DNA from: Arthrobacter sp. Leaf137
GTDB lineage: Bacteria; Actinomycetota; Actinomycetes; Actinomycetales; Micrococcaceae
NCBI RefSeq assembly: GCF_001423525.1
Contig: NZ_LMOI01000020.1
Location: 220,692-284,691 of the forward strand
Direction of reading: 5' to 3'
Length of the DNA: 64,000 nucleotides
Position numbers and translations under genes: made by a program. How positions within the stretch are numbered: position 1 is the first letter of the stretch; each line of letters opens with the position of its first letter. Below the pieces are notes generated by a model. That model was not told where the DNA came from. It ran no database searches and saw only the letters and a list, made by a program, of their open reading frames with translations. Of this stretch, positions 16,957-26,318 are shown piece by piece.

Positions 16957-18300
16957 GTGAATTCCGAGCCAGCCGTGACGTCCCACCTTCTGTTCCATCC
17001 ACCGTGCGGCCCGGTGACCGGCTGGCAGGACGGTGACGTTATCCGTGCCACCGGCATCCCGTACGCCAGGGCTCCGCGTTTCCAGCCGCCGGCACCGGTT
17101 CCGGACTGGACCGAACCGTTTGCTGCCACCTCGCTGGCGCCGGCCTGCCCGCAGGGGCCCGTCCCGTTCCTCGACGACGTCCTGGGCACCCGGTACGGCG
17201 AACTTCCCGGCAGCGAAGACTGCCAGAACCTGTCCATCACCATGCCCGGCGACCTCAGGCCCGGCGAAAAGCTGCCTGTCATGGTCTGGATCCACGGCGG
17301 CTCCTACACCACCGGGTCCGGGGACCTCGCCATCTTCGACCCCGCCCGGCTTGTTGCCGAGAACCGCGTGATCGTGGTGTCGGTGACGTACCGGCTGGGT
17401 TTGTTCGGCTTCCTCGCCACCCGCACCGGCCGGCCGGCCAACCTGGGCCTGCTGGACCAGCTGGAGGCGTTCCGCTGGGTGCAGCGGAACATGGCGGCGT
17501 TCGGCGGCGATCCCGGTTACGTCACGGCGTTCGGCCAGTCGGCCGGCGGTGATGCCATCGCCCATCTGATGGCCACCCCTGAAGCACCTTCGCTGTTCCG
17601 GCGTGCCATCATCCAGAGTGCGCCGCTGGGGATTGCCCGCGGCCGGGCACGGATGAACCGCGCCATGGGGATCGCGGCGGAATCGGTGACGGAGGAGACC
17701 CCGGCCATGGACGTGGTGGACCGGGAGGCACTGGTGGCGCAGGTGTCGCGGAAGTTCGGGATGCTGGCCGCCATGCCATTCGGTACGCAGTACGGCCACG
17801 CCCCGCTCCCGGAGGAGAAGGACATCGCCGCCGCATGGGACCGGTCCGCACCGGGCATCGACATCCTGATCGGCCACACCTCGGAGGAAGCGCGGCTTTT
17901 CCTCCCCCGGAGTCCCTTCCTGATGCGCCTGCTCAAGGTGCCGGGAGTGGGAGCCGCCGCGGTGCGCGCCGTCGACTGGGTGGTCACCGAAACCGTCTAC
18001 GGGTGGGCGTCCCGGAAGTTCGCGCGCCGCCACAAGCGCGCAGGAGGACGGGCCCACCGCTACCTGCTGAGCTGGCATGCGCCGGACAACCTCTTCGGCG
18101 CAGCCCACACCATCGACCTGCCGCTGCTCCTGGGCAACCGGGAAACCTGGGACGGCGTGGGGCTGATCGCCGGCGCTCCCTGGGAGCAGGTGGACATGAC
18201 CGGCCGGGCCGTGCGGGCTCTGTGGGCCGGTTTTGCCCGCGGGGACGATCTGGGCGGGGCCGGCGCTGTGGGCGATGCGCTGCATTACCGGAGGGTCTGA
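16957..18300 (+). CDS. Type B carboxylesterase/lipase
   Basis: An alpha/beta-hydrolase of the carboxylesterase B family, 447 residues. The oxyanion-hole motif HGGSY, the nucleophile elbow FGQSAGGDA (Ser195) and a late AAHTIDLPLLLGN that supplies the catalytic histidine are all present. No signal peptide is seen, so it is probably cytoplasmic. The open frame runs back into ppa; the GTG at 16957 is preferred because AAGGTGGGG precedes it, and an ATG at 16936 is an alternative. The ester substrate cannot be inferred. The next gene starts 6 bp downstream, suggesting co-transcription. Confidence 0.88.
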   Translation: MNSEPAVTSHLLFHPPCGPVTGWQDGDVIRATGIPYARAPRFQPPAPVPDWTEPFAATSLAPACPQGPVPFLDDVLGTRYGELPGSEDCQNLSITMPGDLRPGEKLPVMVWIHGGSYTTGSGDLAIFDPARLVAENRVIVVSVTYRLGLFGFLATRTGRPANLGLLDQLEAFRWVQRNMAAFGGDPGYVTAFGQSAGGDAIAHLMATPEAPSLFRRAIIQSAPLGIARGRARMNRAMGIAAESVTEETPAMDVVDREALVAQVSRKFGMLAAMPFGTQYGHAPLPEEKDIAAAWDRSAPGIDILIGHTSEEARLFLPRSPFLMRLLKVPGVGAAAVRAVDWVVTETVYGWASRKFARRHKRAGGRAHRYLLSWHAPDNLFGAAHTIDLPLLLGNRETWDGVGLIAGAPWEQVDMTGRAVRALWAGFARGDDLGGAGAVGDALHYRRV

Positions 18301-18306
18301 GGCCGG

Positions 18307-19074
18307 ATGAGGACCCTCGGCGTGGATTTGGCGGCAGCCACCAAGAAGACCGCCGCCGCAGTCATCGAATGGGACCTGGATTCCCACGGCCAGGGACGCG
18401 CCACGCTCGCCCACCTGGCCCTGGACGTGGACGACCAAACGATTGTGGAGCTGTTCGGCACCAGCGACATGACCGGCGTCGACTGCCCTGTCGGCTGGCC
18501 GGACGCGCTGATCCCGTTCCTCACCGGGCACCTGGACAACGTTGCGGGGCCGGTCCTCGAACACGACGGCATCGCCGGCCGGCGGCTCCTGGCCTACCGG
18601 GACACGGACCGTTTCTGCACTGCCCGGACAGGGCTGATTCCGCTGAGTGTTTCGGCGGACCGGCTGGCCCACCCTGCCATGCGCTGCGCGGTGATCCAGG
18701 CGAAGATCGCTGCCCTGCATGGCCCCCAGTCCCGGGATGGCTCCGGCCGGCTGGCCGAGGTCTATCCGGCGGCTTCGCTCAAGATCTGGGGCCTCAACGG
18801 CCGCGGCTACAAGGGCCGCGGCACCACGGAAACCGAACGGCTCGGTGTGCTCCTTGAAGCCCTCCGGACGCAAGCGCCGTGGCTGGACCTGGCCGGGCAC
18901 GAGGCCCAACTGGCAGCCTCGGACGACCTGTTCGACGCCGTCGTCGCCTCGCTGACCGCCCGGGCCGTGGCCCGCCGTCGTACGCTCCTCCCCGATGAGG
19001 CGCATGCCCGGGCGGCCCGCAGCGAAGGCTGGATCCATCTGCCCTCGTCCGGGCTCAGCGGCCTCCCCGGCTGA
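18307..19074 (+). CDS. DUF429 domain protein
   Basis: A 255-residue protein of the DUF429 family, which has an RNase H-like fold. Visible family features are the first strand RTLGVDLAAATKKTA with the conserved GVD, the DCPVGWPDAL segment with a second acidic residue, RDTDRF, and EVYPAASLKIWGL. Conserved acidic residues suggest a metal-dependent nuclease or phosphotransfer activity, but none has been shown. It lies 6 bp after the carboxylesterase gene and is convergent with the phosphoketolase gene. Confidence 0.85.
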   Translation: MRTLGVDLAAATKKTAAAVIEWDLDSHGQGRATLAHLALDVDDQTIVELFGTSDMTGVDCPVGWPDALIPFLTGHLDNVAGPVLEHDGIAGRRLLAYRDTDRFCTARTGLIPLSVSADRLAHPAMRCAVIQAKIAALHGPQSRDGSGRLAEVYPAASLKIWGLNGRGYKGRGTTETERLGVLLEALRTQAPWLDLAGHEAQLAASDDLFDAVVASLTARAVARRRTLLPDEAHARAARSEGWIHLPSSGLSGLPG

Positions 19075-19081
19075 CGGGAAG

Positions 19082-21544
19082 TCAGCCCCCCAACTTCCAG
19101 TTCCGGATCTCTTCCGGGTCCTCGCCGTGTGTGCGGGTGTGCCCGCGGGCGCTGTCGCGGCGGTCCTGCAGCTCCTGCCGCAGGATTGAGTGTTTCCCGG
19201 CCAGGCCGGGCACCCGGTCGATCGCGTCGATGGCCAGCGTGAAGCGGTCGATCCCGTTGAGCATCGCCATGTCGAACGGGGTGGTGGTGGTCCCCTCCTC
19301 CTGATAGCCGTGCACGTGCAGGCCCGCCTGGTTGGTGCGCTTGTACGCCAGGCGGTGGACCAGCGAGGGGTAGCCGTGGTACGCGAAGATGATGGGCCTG
19401 TCCGTGGTGAAGATGCCGTCGAAGTCCCTGCCCGGCAGCCCGTGCGGGTGTTCGCTCTCATCCTGCAGGCGCATCAGGTCCACGACGTTAACCACACGGA
19501 CCTTCAGCCCCGGGACCCCGTTGCGCAGCAGTTCCGCGGCGGCCACGGTCTCCACGGTGGGGACGTCGCCGGCGCAGGCGAGTACGACGTCGGGCTCCTC
19601 ACCGGGCACCTCGGAGCCGGCGAACGTCCAGATGCCCAGGCCGCGGCGGCAGTGGTTGGCCGCGTCCGCCGGGCCCAGCCAGGTGGGTGAGGGCTGCTTT
19701 CCGCTGACCACGATGTTCACGTAGTCGGTGGAGGCCAGGCAGTGCTCCATGACGGAGAGCAGGGTGTTGGCGTCCGGCGGCAGGTACACCCGGATAACCT
19801 CCGCCTTCTTGTTCACCGCATGGTCGATGAACCCCGGGTCCTGGTGCGAGAAACCGTTGTGGTCCTGCTGCCAGACATGCGAGGACAGCAGGTAGTTCAG
19901 CGACGGCACAGGCTGGCGCCACGGCAGCCGGCGGTGCACCTTCAGCCACTTGGCGTGCTGGTTGAACATCGAATCAACAATGTGGATGAAGGCCTCGTAG
20001 CAGTTGAAGACGCCGTGCCTGCCGGTGAGGAGGTAGCCTTCCAGCCAGCCCTGGCACAGGTGCTCACTGAGGACCTCCATCACGCGGCCGGACCGCGCGA
20101 GGTGCTCGTCGGCGTCGTCAATCCGGTACTGCCACACCTTGTCGGTGACCTCATAGACATTCTGCAGCCGGTTCGACGCGGTTTCGTCCGGCCCGAAGAG
20201 GCGGAAGTTCTCCATGTTCTGCGCAATCACGTCCCGCATCCACGAGCCCAGCGTGACCATGGGGCTCACGCGGTCCGTTCCCGCTGCTGCAACGTCGACG
20301 GCGTGGTCCCGGTAGGCGGGCAGCTTCAGGGCGCGCCGAAGCACACCGCCGTTGGCATGCGGTGTGGCGCTCATCCGGAAGTCCCCGGTGGGGGCTGCCT
20401 CGGCGACGTCCGCACGGAGCCGCCCGTCGCCGTCGAACAGTTCTCCCGGACGGTAGGACTGCAGCCACTCCTCCAGTTGCTTGAGGTGTTCGCCGTTGGT
20501 GCGGACCTCCGACAGCGGGACCTGGTGGGCCCGCCATGTTCCTTCCACCTGCAGCCCGTCCACGGTCCGCGGACCGGTCCAGCCCTTCGGTGAGCGCAGC
20601 ACGATCATGGGCCAGCGGTGTCCCGGGTGTTCCCCGGAGATATCGTCGTGGTCCGGACCGCTGCCGTTCCCGGCGTTGCGGTGTGCGGCCTGGATAGCGC
20701 GGATGTCCGCGAGGCATTGGTCCAGGACGCCGGCGAAGTCCTGGTGTGCCTGCCCGGTATTGCCCGGGTCCTGCACCGTGACGAAGTACGGTTCGTGCCC
20801 GTAGCCGCGCAGCAGCTGCTCCAGCTGTTCCTCGGGCATGCGGGCGAGCACCGTGGGATTGGCGATCTTGTAGCCGTTGAGGTGCAGGATGGGCAGCACG
20901 GCGCCGTCCGCCGTCGGGTCCAGGAAATTATGCGAGTGCCAGCTGGCCGCCAGCGGCCCGGTTTCGGCCTCGCCGTCGCCGATCACGACGGCGGTCACCA
21001 GCTGAGGGTTGTCCAGCACCGAGCCGTAGGCGTGGGCCAGGGAGTAGCCGAGTTCGCCGCCCTCGCTGATGGACCCCGGGGTCTCCGGCGCCGCGTGGCT
21101 GGGGATGCCGCCGGGGTAGGAGAACTGGCGGAAGAGTTCCGCGAGCCCGGCTTCGTCGTTGCCCACGTGGGCGTAGATCTCCGAGTACGTTCCTTCCAGC
21201 CAGGCATTGGCCACGACGGCGGGGCCGCCATGGCCGGGACCGGCGATGAAGAGCATCTCGGCTGAGTCGCGGCGGATGACGCGGTTCAAATGGGCATACA
21301 CGAAGTTGAGGCCGGGAGTGGTGCCCCAGTGGCCCAGCAGGCGGGACTTGGTGTCTTCCGGGGTCAGGGGCCGCCGCAGCAGCGGGTTGGAGCGCAGGTA
21401 GATCTGGCCGACGGAGAGATAGTTGGCGGCACGCCACCAGCGGTCCACGAGCCCGAGTTCCTGGCGGCCCATGATGCCCTGCGCTGCGGTTGCCTGCCCT
21501 GCGTTGCCGTTTCCCTTGACTTCATTCCCAGTGCTGCCGGTCAT
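19082..21544 (-). CDS. xfp: Phosphoketolase (xylulose-5-phosphate/fructose-6-phosphate)
   Basis: A thiamine-diphosphate enzyme that splits xylulose-5-P or fructose-6-P with phosphate into acetyl phosphate plus glyceraldehyde-3-P or erythrose-4-P. Recognisable blocks include [58 protein letters not shown], and the ThDP/metal site [18 protein letters not shown]. The open frame continues to 21748, but the ATG at 21544 has GTGAGG at ideal spacing and gives 820 residues, the usual size. It stands alone: no acetate kinase or phosphotransacetylase gene is adjacent. It allows carbon-conserving acetyl-phosphate formation from pentose-phosphate intermediates. Confidence 0.95.
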   Translation of the reverse strand: MTGSTGNEVKGNGNAGQATAAQGIMGRQELGLVDRWWRAANYLSVGQIYLRSNPLLRRPLTPEDTKSRLLGHWGTTPGLNFVYAHLNRVIRRDSAEMLFIAGPGHGGPAVVANAWLEGTYSEIYAHVGNDEAGLAELFRQFSYPGGIPSHAAPETPGSISEGGELGYSLAHAYGSVLDNPQLVTAVVIGDGEAETGPLAASWHSHNFLDPTADGAVLPILHLNGYKIANPTVLARMPEEQLEQLLRGYGHEPYFVTVQDPGNTGQAHQDFAGVLDQCLADIRAIQAAHRNAGNGSGPDHDDISGEHPGHRWPMIVLRSPKGWTGPRTVDGLQVEGTWRAHQVPLSEVRTNGEHLKQLEEWLQSYRPGELFDGDGRLRADVAEAAPTGDFRMSATPHANGGVLRRALKLPAYRDHAVDVAAAGTDRVSPMVTLGSWMRDVIAQNMENFRLFGPDETASNRLQNVYEVTDKVWQYRIDDADEHLARSGRVMEVLSEHLCQGWLEGYLLTGRHGVFNCYEAFIHIVDSMFNQHAKWLKVHRRLPWRQPVPSLNYLLSSHVWQQDHNGFSHQDPGFIDHAVNKKAEVIRVYLPPDANTLLSVMEHCLASTDYVNIVVSGKQPSPTWLGPADAANHCRRGLGIWTFAGSEVPGEEPDVVLACAGDVPTVETVAAAELLRNGVPGLKVRVVNVVDLMRLQDESEHPHGLPGRDFDGIFTTDRPIIFAYHGYPSLVHRLAYKRTNQAGLHVHGYQEEGTTTTPFDMAMLNGIDRFTLAIDAIDRVPGLAGKHSILRQELQDRRDSARGHTRTHGEDPEEIRNWKLGG

Positions 21545-21720
21545 AACCATCCTCACCTTGGGGTTTGCGCCGTGCCCGGCCGTCCCTCCATCGCAACATC
21601 TCAGCGGCGCAGGCACAACCACCAGGCACTCTCCACATGGGCAGATGTCCCCCTCGTTGCCGCTATGGGACAGGGTAGATTGAAGGTGTTTTGGACAGTT
21701 CGGATAGTGGGGGAACGGAC

Positions 21721-22284
21721 GTGACCGACGTACACGGCACGGCAGCAACGCAGTCCCGCGCGGAAGCAGCCCTGTGGAAAAGCGCCCGCCAGCGGGTCAG
21801 GACACTGAGGAACGGGACCCGGGTGGTCGATTCCTCCATCTGGCGGTCGGTCAAAGCCTGGGCCGTCGATTTTGGCATCGTGGCCATCCTGGCAATCACT
21901 GCCGCCGTCCTGGTGGGTACCTCCGTGACCGGGACCGCAGGCAAGGCCGCCGGCGCTGCTGCCGCGACCTGGCTCATCGCGCCCTGGCTGTACGGGTTCT
22001 GCTGTGCTGGCGGCCGGTCCCTGGGGTCGCTGGCCTCGCAGACGGAAGTGGTCCGGATCAGCAGTGGCGAAGCACCGGGGGTCTGGCGGGCCGGCTGGGT
22101 CATGTTCGCCCGGACCGTCCTGTTCACCGTGATGGTCCTGGTGCTGGTCCTGGGCACCGCGGACGGCTCTTCACCCTCCGGCGCCGAGCCGAAGGGACGG
22201 CACCTCACCATCGACCGGCGGTTCCCGAAGCTTCCCGCGGGGGCTCCCGAGATCCCGCCCTACGACCTGCCCGCGGCCGCTTGA
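21721..22284 (+). CDS. RDD family membrane protein
   Basis: A small membrane protein of the RDD family. The RDD-like start ([23 protein letters not shown]) is followed by an Ala-rich helix ([20 protein letters not shown]), [20 protein letters not shown], and a last helix ([18 protein letters not shown]). A soluble tail ends in Pro/Ala. A GTG at 21721 with GGGGGAA upstream is taken as start; a TTG at 21691 with AAGGTG is an alternative. RDD proteins have been linked to ion transport in some bacteria; the function here is unknown. It is divergent from xfp. Confidence 0.82.
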   Translation: MTDVHGTAATQSRAEAALWKSARQRVRTLRNGTRVVDSSIWRSVKAWAVDFGIVAILAITAAVLVGTSVTGTAGKAAGAAAATWLIAPWLYGFCCAGGRSLGSLASQTEVVRISSGEAPGVWRAGWVMFARTVLFTVMVLVLVLGTADGSSPSGAEPKGRHLTIDRRFPKLPAGAPEIPPYDLPAAA

Positions 22285-22340
22285 CCAGCCGTAATACTCC
22301 CCCTCGCGCATTTCCTACTTACCGGTAGTGTGTAGCCAGA

Positions 22341-22940
22341 ATGTTCACGCTGACAATCAACCAGACGGACAGCCGGCGCGACGGTGACCGGGTGCCGCAG
22401 TTACTCAAGGACCTGCGGCACATTCCCGCGCGCCTGGACTTTGACCGCTCCGTCGAAGACGAAGTCCAGGGCATCGTTGACTGCCCTGAACAGGCGGTGG
22501 AAGCGGCCTTGGTCGCCCTGCGCAGCGGCCAGTGGTACGTGGGGATCGGCGTAGGGCCGGTCAACGAGCCGCTGCCGAACCAGATCAAGGACGCTTCCGG
22601 CCACGGCTTGGTGTACGCCCGCCGGGCAGTGGACCGGCTGCGGAACAGCAAGGAGCGCGTTCCGGTGGCCGTCGAAGGGCCCCTTGCGGACATTGCGCAC
22701 GACGCCGAGGCCGTCCTCCGCCTGTTGGGCCACATTGTGCGGGACCGGTCGGGCGCGGAATGGCGGGTGCTCGACCTGCTGACGCCCGGTGTCCGCGGCC
22801 AGCAGAAGGCGGTGGCCCAGGAGCTGGGCATCACCACCCAGGCGGTCAGCAAAGCCGTGGCCAGGGCGCAGTGGAACGAGGAACACGCGGCCAGGCCGGC
22901 AGCTGCCCGGCTGCTGGCCCTGATCCTTGAGGTGCGGTAG
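22341..22940 (+). CDS. SatD-like protein with C-terminal helix-turn-helix
   Basis: A 199-residue protein. The N-terminal 115 residues follow the SatD pattern: a first strand leading to TDSRRDGDRVPQLLKDL, then VEDEVQGIVDCPEQAVEAAL, then WYVGIGVGPVNEPLPNQIKD with a GxGxG turn, then ASGHGLVYARRAVDRLRNSKE. The C-terminus (QQKAVAQELGITTQAVSKAV) is a clear helix-turn-helix. SatD-family proteins are poorly understood. The added HTH suggests DNA binding. The ATG has no good ribosome site and may be leaderless. It is 56 bp after the RDD gene. Confidence 0.75.
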   Translation: MFTLTINQTDSRRDGDRVPQLLKDLRHIPARLDFDRSVEDEVQGIVDCPEQAVEAALVALRSGQWYVGIGVGPVNEPLPNQIKDASGHGLVYARRAVDRLRNSKERVPVAVEGPLADIAHDAEAVLRLLGHIVRDRSGAEWRVLDLLTPGVRGQQKAVAQELGITTQAVSKAVARAQWNEEHAARPAAARLLALILEVR

Positions 22941-22945
22941 CGGCG

Positions 22946-23539
22946 CTACTTTGCTGTGGCCGCCATGACGGGCTCGCCGTTGAAGTATTCGAGCTGCCAC
23001 CCCTCGATGGCGTGGTGGTGCGCCAGGTTCAGCGCGGCGTTGTCCACGCTGGGAAGGGTTTCGCCGATGGCCCGGCTCAGGCTGACGCGAAGGAGCGTGC
23101 CGTGCGTGACCACCAGGAGCCGCTTGCCGCTGAACTCCCCGGCGAGCGCTTCCAGAGCCGCGAGGCCGCGGCTGGCAGCTTCGTCCTCGCTCTCGGCGCC
23201 CTTGAAGCCGCCCGGGATCCGCAGCGCGTCCAGTTCCGGCCCGGCCTGCATTCCCTCGGCGGGCCCGAAGCTGCGCTCCGTCAGCTCCGGAACGCGCCTG
23301 GACACCGTAAGGCCCAGCCCTTCGGCGATGAGGTCAGCTGTTTCCGCGGCACGGCTCAGCGGTGAGGAGACGATCGCATCCCATTCGTAAGGCGAAAGGA
23401 CGGCGGCGGCGTCACGCGCCTGGCCGCGGCCCACATCGTTCAGCGGAATGTCGGTGGACCCCTGCAGCCGGCGCTCGGCATTCCAGTCGGTCTGGCCGTG
23501 GCGGACGAGGGCAAACGTCGTAAGGGTCATGCCTTCCAT
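22946..23539 (-). CDS. Histidine phosphatase superfamily protein (phosphoglycerate-mutase-like)
   Basis: A 197-residue phosphatase with the catalytic LVRHGQTDWNAERRLQG motif at residues 11-27 (phospho-accepting His14), SSPLSRAAETADLI, and the second histidine in LLVVTHGTLLRV. Such proteins dephosphorylate small metabolites; the substrate is not predictable. A second ATG at 23530 would remove three residues. It lies 87 bp downstream of the HAD phosphatase gene on the same strand, and the two may be co-transcribed. Confidence 0.9.
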   Translation of the reverse strand: MEGMTLTTFALVRHGQTDWNAERRLQGSTDIPLNDVGRGQARDAAAVLSPYEWDAIVSSPLSRAAETADLIAEGLGLTVSRRVPELTERSFGPAEGMQAGPELDALRIPGGFKGAESEDEAASRGLAALEALAGEFSGKRLLVVTHGTLLRVSLSRAIGETLPSVDNAALNLAHHHAIEGWQLEYFNGEPVMAATAK

Positions 23540-23626
23540 TCTGCCTTGTACGCAGCTGGGTTACGGAACCGTGCCGAGGCGGGGGAGACCGCGTGGCCGC
23601 AGCAGCGGCCTGTGGCGGCCGGAAGC

Positions 23627-24496
23627 CTAGAGGAGGCTGCGCAGCACGTGCGCTGCGCCGTCGTCGTATACGGAATGGGTGACCTCGTCCGCGATGGCGA
23701 TGACCTCTTCCGGGGCCTGGCCCATGGCCACTCCCCGGCCGGCCCAGCCGAGCATCTCGATGTCGTTCCTGCCATCGCCCACAGCCACCGTGCGGCTCGG
23801 ATCGATGCCGAGCTGGAGGCGGAGGTTTTCCAGGGCGCTGGCCTTGGTCACTCCGGCGGCGGCGATGTCCAGCCACGCCGTCCAGCCCACCGAGTACGTG
23901 ACGCCGGCGAGGCCGATGTGGTCGATGGCCTCGTTGAACTCCTCGGGGGTGTTCTCGGTGCTGAACACCACCACGCGCACAGCCGTGGCCTCGAGCATGG
24001 TCTGGAAGTCGACGCCAATGGCCTCGACACCAAAGCTTGCATCCTGGAACCGCTCGGTGGAGAGGAAGTTGCCGTCGGCGTCCTCGAGCGCGTACTTGGC
24101 TGAGGGGAGCCGTTCGCGGAGTGCCCGGAGCGCAGGTGCCGGATCGAAGGTGGCCTTGTGGATAATCTCGTAGCCGCCGTCGAGTTCGGGGTGCAGCCGC
24201 AGCGTCACGCCGCCGTTGCAGCACACCGCGTAGCCGCGTTCCACGCCGATCTTTTCGATGATGGGCAGCGTAGCGTTGAGCGACCGGCCGGTGGCGATCA
24301 TCACCTCGTGGCCGGCTTCCACCACGGCCTGTGCGGATTCCCGGACGGCCGGGGACATGTGGCCGTCATGGTCCACCAGGGTGCCGTCCACGTCCAGGGC
24401 CACCATCAGTTGCCGGCCATTGAGTGCGCTGTTGTTGGGTTCCGTGTCTCGCCGGTCATCGTTGCCGGCGACTGAGGTTTCAGTCAGTGTTGTCAT
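23627..24496 (-). CDS. HAD-superfamily phosphatase, Cof-type
   Basis: A 289-residue haloacid-dehalogenase-like hydrolase. The nucleophile motif is MVALDVDGTLVD (first Asp at residue 35), motif II is MIATGRS, and the C-terminal acidic motif IV is VAVGDGRNDIEMLGWAG followed by GVAMGQAPEEV. The large C2-type cap between motifs marks the Cof subfamily, which dephosphorylates sugar phosphates or similar metabolites. The ATG at 24496 is chosen; the open frame extends to 24574, but that part crosses the AT-rich hairpin region. Confidence 0.9.
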   Translation of the reverse strand: MTTLTETSVAGNDDRRDTEPNNSALNGRQLMVALDVDGTLVDHDGHMSPAVRESAQAVVEAGHEVMIATGRSLNATLPIIEKIGVERGYAVCCNGGVTLRLHPELDGGYEIIHKATFDPAPALRALRERLPSAKYALEDADGNFLSTERFQDASFGVEAIGVDFQTMLEATAVRVVVFSTENTPEEFNEAIDHIGLAGVTYSVGWTAWLDIAAAGVTKASALENLRLQLGIDPSRTVAVGDGRNDIEMLGWAGRGVAMGQAPEEVIAIADEVTHSVYDDGAAHVLRSLL

Positions 24497-24561
24497 TGTT
24501 CCAGTGAAACAGACGCCCCCAAACGCCGCTAGGACGCGCGCCACAGGTTTGTTGAACAGCC

Positions 24562-24601
24562 GGTAAATACTCACAGGTTGTCCACGCTGTGAGTATTTAC
24601 C
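24562..24601. terminator. AT-rich perfect 15-bp inverted repeat at the end of the ABC operon
   Basis: Arms ggtaaatactcacag (24562-24576) and ctgtgagtatttacc (24587-24601) are perfectly complementary, with a 10-nt loop. The stop codon of the ABC ATPase gene lies inside the second arm. It is much more AT-rich than its surroundings. The simplest reading is a terminator; it also lies 66 bp upstream of the HAD gene start, so an operator role is possible. Confidence 0.75.
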
Positions 24602-26318
24602 CCGGCAGGTCCTGCACCGCCAGCGTCCGCCGGCCCGGTACCGCCGAGATCAGCTCCCGCGTATACCCGTGTTCGGGCCGCTCCAGCACCGATTCCGTGG
24701 TTCCGGCTTCCAGCAGTTCCCCGCCGCGCATCACGGCCACGCGGTCCGAGATCTGCTGCACCACCGCGAGGTCGTGAGAGATGAAGAGGTAGCTCAACCT
24801 GTCCTGGACCTGGAGCTCGGCGAGCAGCGCCAGGATCTGCGCCTGCACTGACACATCCAGCGCGGACACTGCTTCATCCAGCACCACCAGTTCCGGACGC
24901 AGGGCCAGGGCGCGGGCAATGGCCACCCGTTGGCGCTGCCCGCCGGACAGTTCTGCGGGCTGCCTTCGCCCGTAGTCGGCCGGCAGATGCACCGCGTCCA
25001 GCAGCCCGGCCACCCTCGCCCGGCGGTCCGACGGCGTCCCCTCACCAAAGGCGCGCAGCGGTTCGGCCACGCTGTCCGCCACGGTGAAGCGGGGATCCAG
25101 CGAAGCGTAAGGGCTCTGGAAAACCACCTGGAAGCGGCGCCGCAGCTGTCGCAGCCGCTCACCCCGCGCGGCGGTGAGGTCCTCGCCGTCGAACGTCACG
25201 GAACCGCTGGTTGGCTTATCCAGCCGCAGCAACAGCCTGGCCACTGTACTTTTGCCCGAGCCGCTCTCCCCCACCAGTGCCAGGGTTTCACCGCGCAGGA
25301 TCTCGAGCGAGACGTCGTTGACCGCGGTGAGGGTGCGCGGCCCCTTGGCCGTCCGCGGCAGGTGGAAGACCTTCCGCAGGTTACGCGCCTGCACCAAGGG
25401 ACCCTCGGAACCAGTAGGCCCCGGGGCTGCCGCAGCGGCGGTGCCATCCGGCCGGGTTACGCCGGCCACGGTTGGCCGGAGCCGTTGGGGACTCAGTCCG
25501 GGTGCAGCGGCGATCAGCTGACGGGTGTAGGCGTGCCGGGGATTGCCCAGGACCTGGGCAGCTGACCCTGCTTCCACGATCTCGCCCCGGCGCATCACGA
25601 TGATGCGGTCGGCGCGGTCTGCTGCCACGCCAAGATCGTGGGTGATCAGCAGGACGGCGGTCCCCCGCTCCGCCGTGAGCGCCGCGATGTTGTCCAGGAT
25701 CTGCCGCTGCACGGTGACATCCAGCGCACTGGTGGGTTCGTCCGCGATCACCAGCCGGGGCCGCGCGGCGAGCGCGGAGGCAATCAGGACCCGCTGGCGC
25801 ATCCCGCCGGAGAACTGGTGCGGGTACTGCCGTGCCCGGGATTCGGCGTCCCGGATGCCGCTCTCGGCCAGCAGCCGGACGGCATCCCGGCGGGCCTCCT
25901 TCTTCGGCTGCAGCCGGTGGATGGTGAGGGCCTCGGCCACCTGCGGCCCCACTTTCTGCAGTGGATCCAGCGACGCCGTGGGGTCCTGCGGGATCAGGCC
26001 GATGTCCCGGCCCCGGACGCCCTGCCACTCCTTGCGGGTGAGCCGGGACAGGTCCGCACCGGCAAAGACCACTGACCCGGAATCCGGCCGCGCGTTCCCT
26101 GGCAGCAGGTTGATGATGGCGTGCGCGGTTGTGGTTTTTCCGGAGCCGGATTCGCCCACGATCGCCACCACTTCCCCGGCGTTGATCTCGAAACTTACTC
26201 CGTGCACGGCTTCCCGGGGCGTGCCGTCCACCAGGTAGCTGACGCGCAGCCCCTCGACCTTCAGGAGCGGTTCGCCGGCTCCGGTGGGCGGGCTGTCCTG
26301 CGCTGGAGTAGCCGTCAT
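24597..26318 (-). CDS. ABC transporter ATP-binding protein, fused double ATPase (peptide/nickel/opine type)
   Basis: A 573-residue protein with two complete ABC ATPase domains, like DppD and DppF joined. Domain 1 has Walker A GESGSGKTTTA and signature FSGGMRQRVLIASALA; domain 2 has Walker A GESGSGKSTVA and signature LSGGQRQRVAIARALAL with VVLDEAVSALD. It powers the importer formed with the two permeases and the lipoprotein encoded upstream. The ATG at 26318 has AAAGGAACAGGA upstream and overlaps the permease stop as ATGA; the longer open frame to 27062 is antisense-like shadow sequence. It is the last gene of the six-gene operon. Confidence 0.94.
   Translation of the reverse strand: MTATPAQDSPPTGAGEPLLKVEGLRVSYLVDGTPREAVHGVSFEINAGEVVAIVGESGSGKTTTAHAIINLLPGNARPDSGSVVFAGADLSRLTRKEWQGVRGRDIGLIPQDPTASLDPLQKVGPQVAEALTIHRLQPKKEARRDAVRLLAESGIRDAESRARQYPHQFSGGMRQRVLIASALAARPRLVIADEPTSALDVTVQRQILDNIAALTAERGTAVLLITHDLGVAADRADRIIVMRRGEIVEAGSAAQVLGNPRHAYTRQLIAAAPGLSPQRLRPTVAGVTRPDGTAAAAAPGPTGSEGPLVQARNLRKVFHLPRTAKGPRTLTAVNDVSLEILRGETLALVGESGSGKSTVARLLLRLDKPTSGSVTFDGEDLTAARGERLRQLRRRFQVVFQSPYASLDPRFTVADSVAEPLRAFGEGTPSDRRARVAGLLDAVHLPADYGRRQPAELSGGQRQRVAIARALALRPELVVLDEAVSALDVSVQAQILALLAELQVQDRLSYLFISHDLAVVQQISDRVAVMRGGELLEAGTTESVLERPEHGYTRELISAVPGRRTLAVQDLPG

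Noticed and set aside
16819..19461. 880-codon minus-strand open frame antisense to the esterase and DUF429 genes
   Set aside because: The translation is low-complexity Arg/Pro/Gly/His sequence typical of shadow frames; the plus-strand genes have intact catalytic motifs.
23595..23610. Six-base-pair hairpin (ggccgc/gcggcc) between the HAD and phosphatase genes as a terminator
   Set aside because: Too short for a high-GC background, and the two genes may be co-transcribed.
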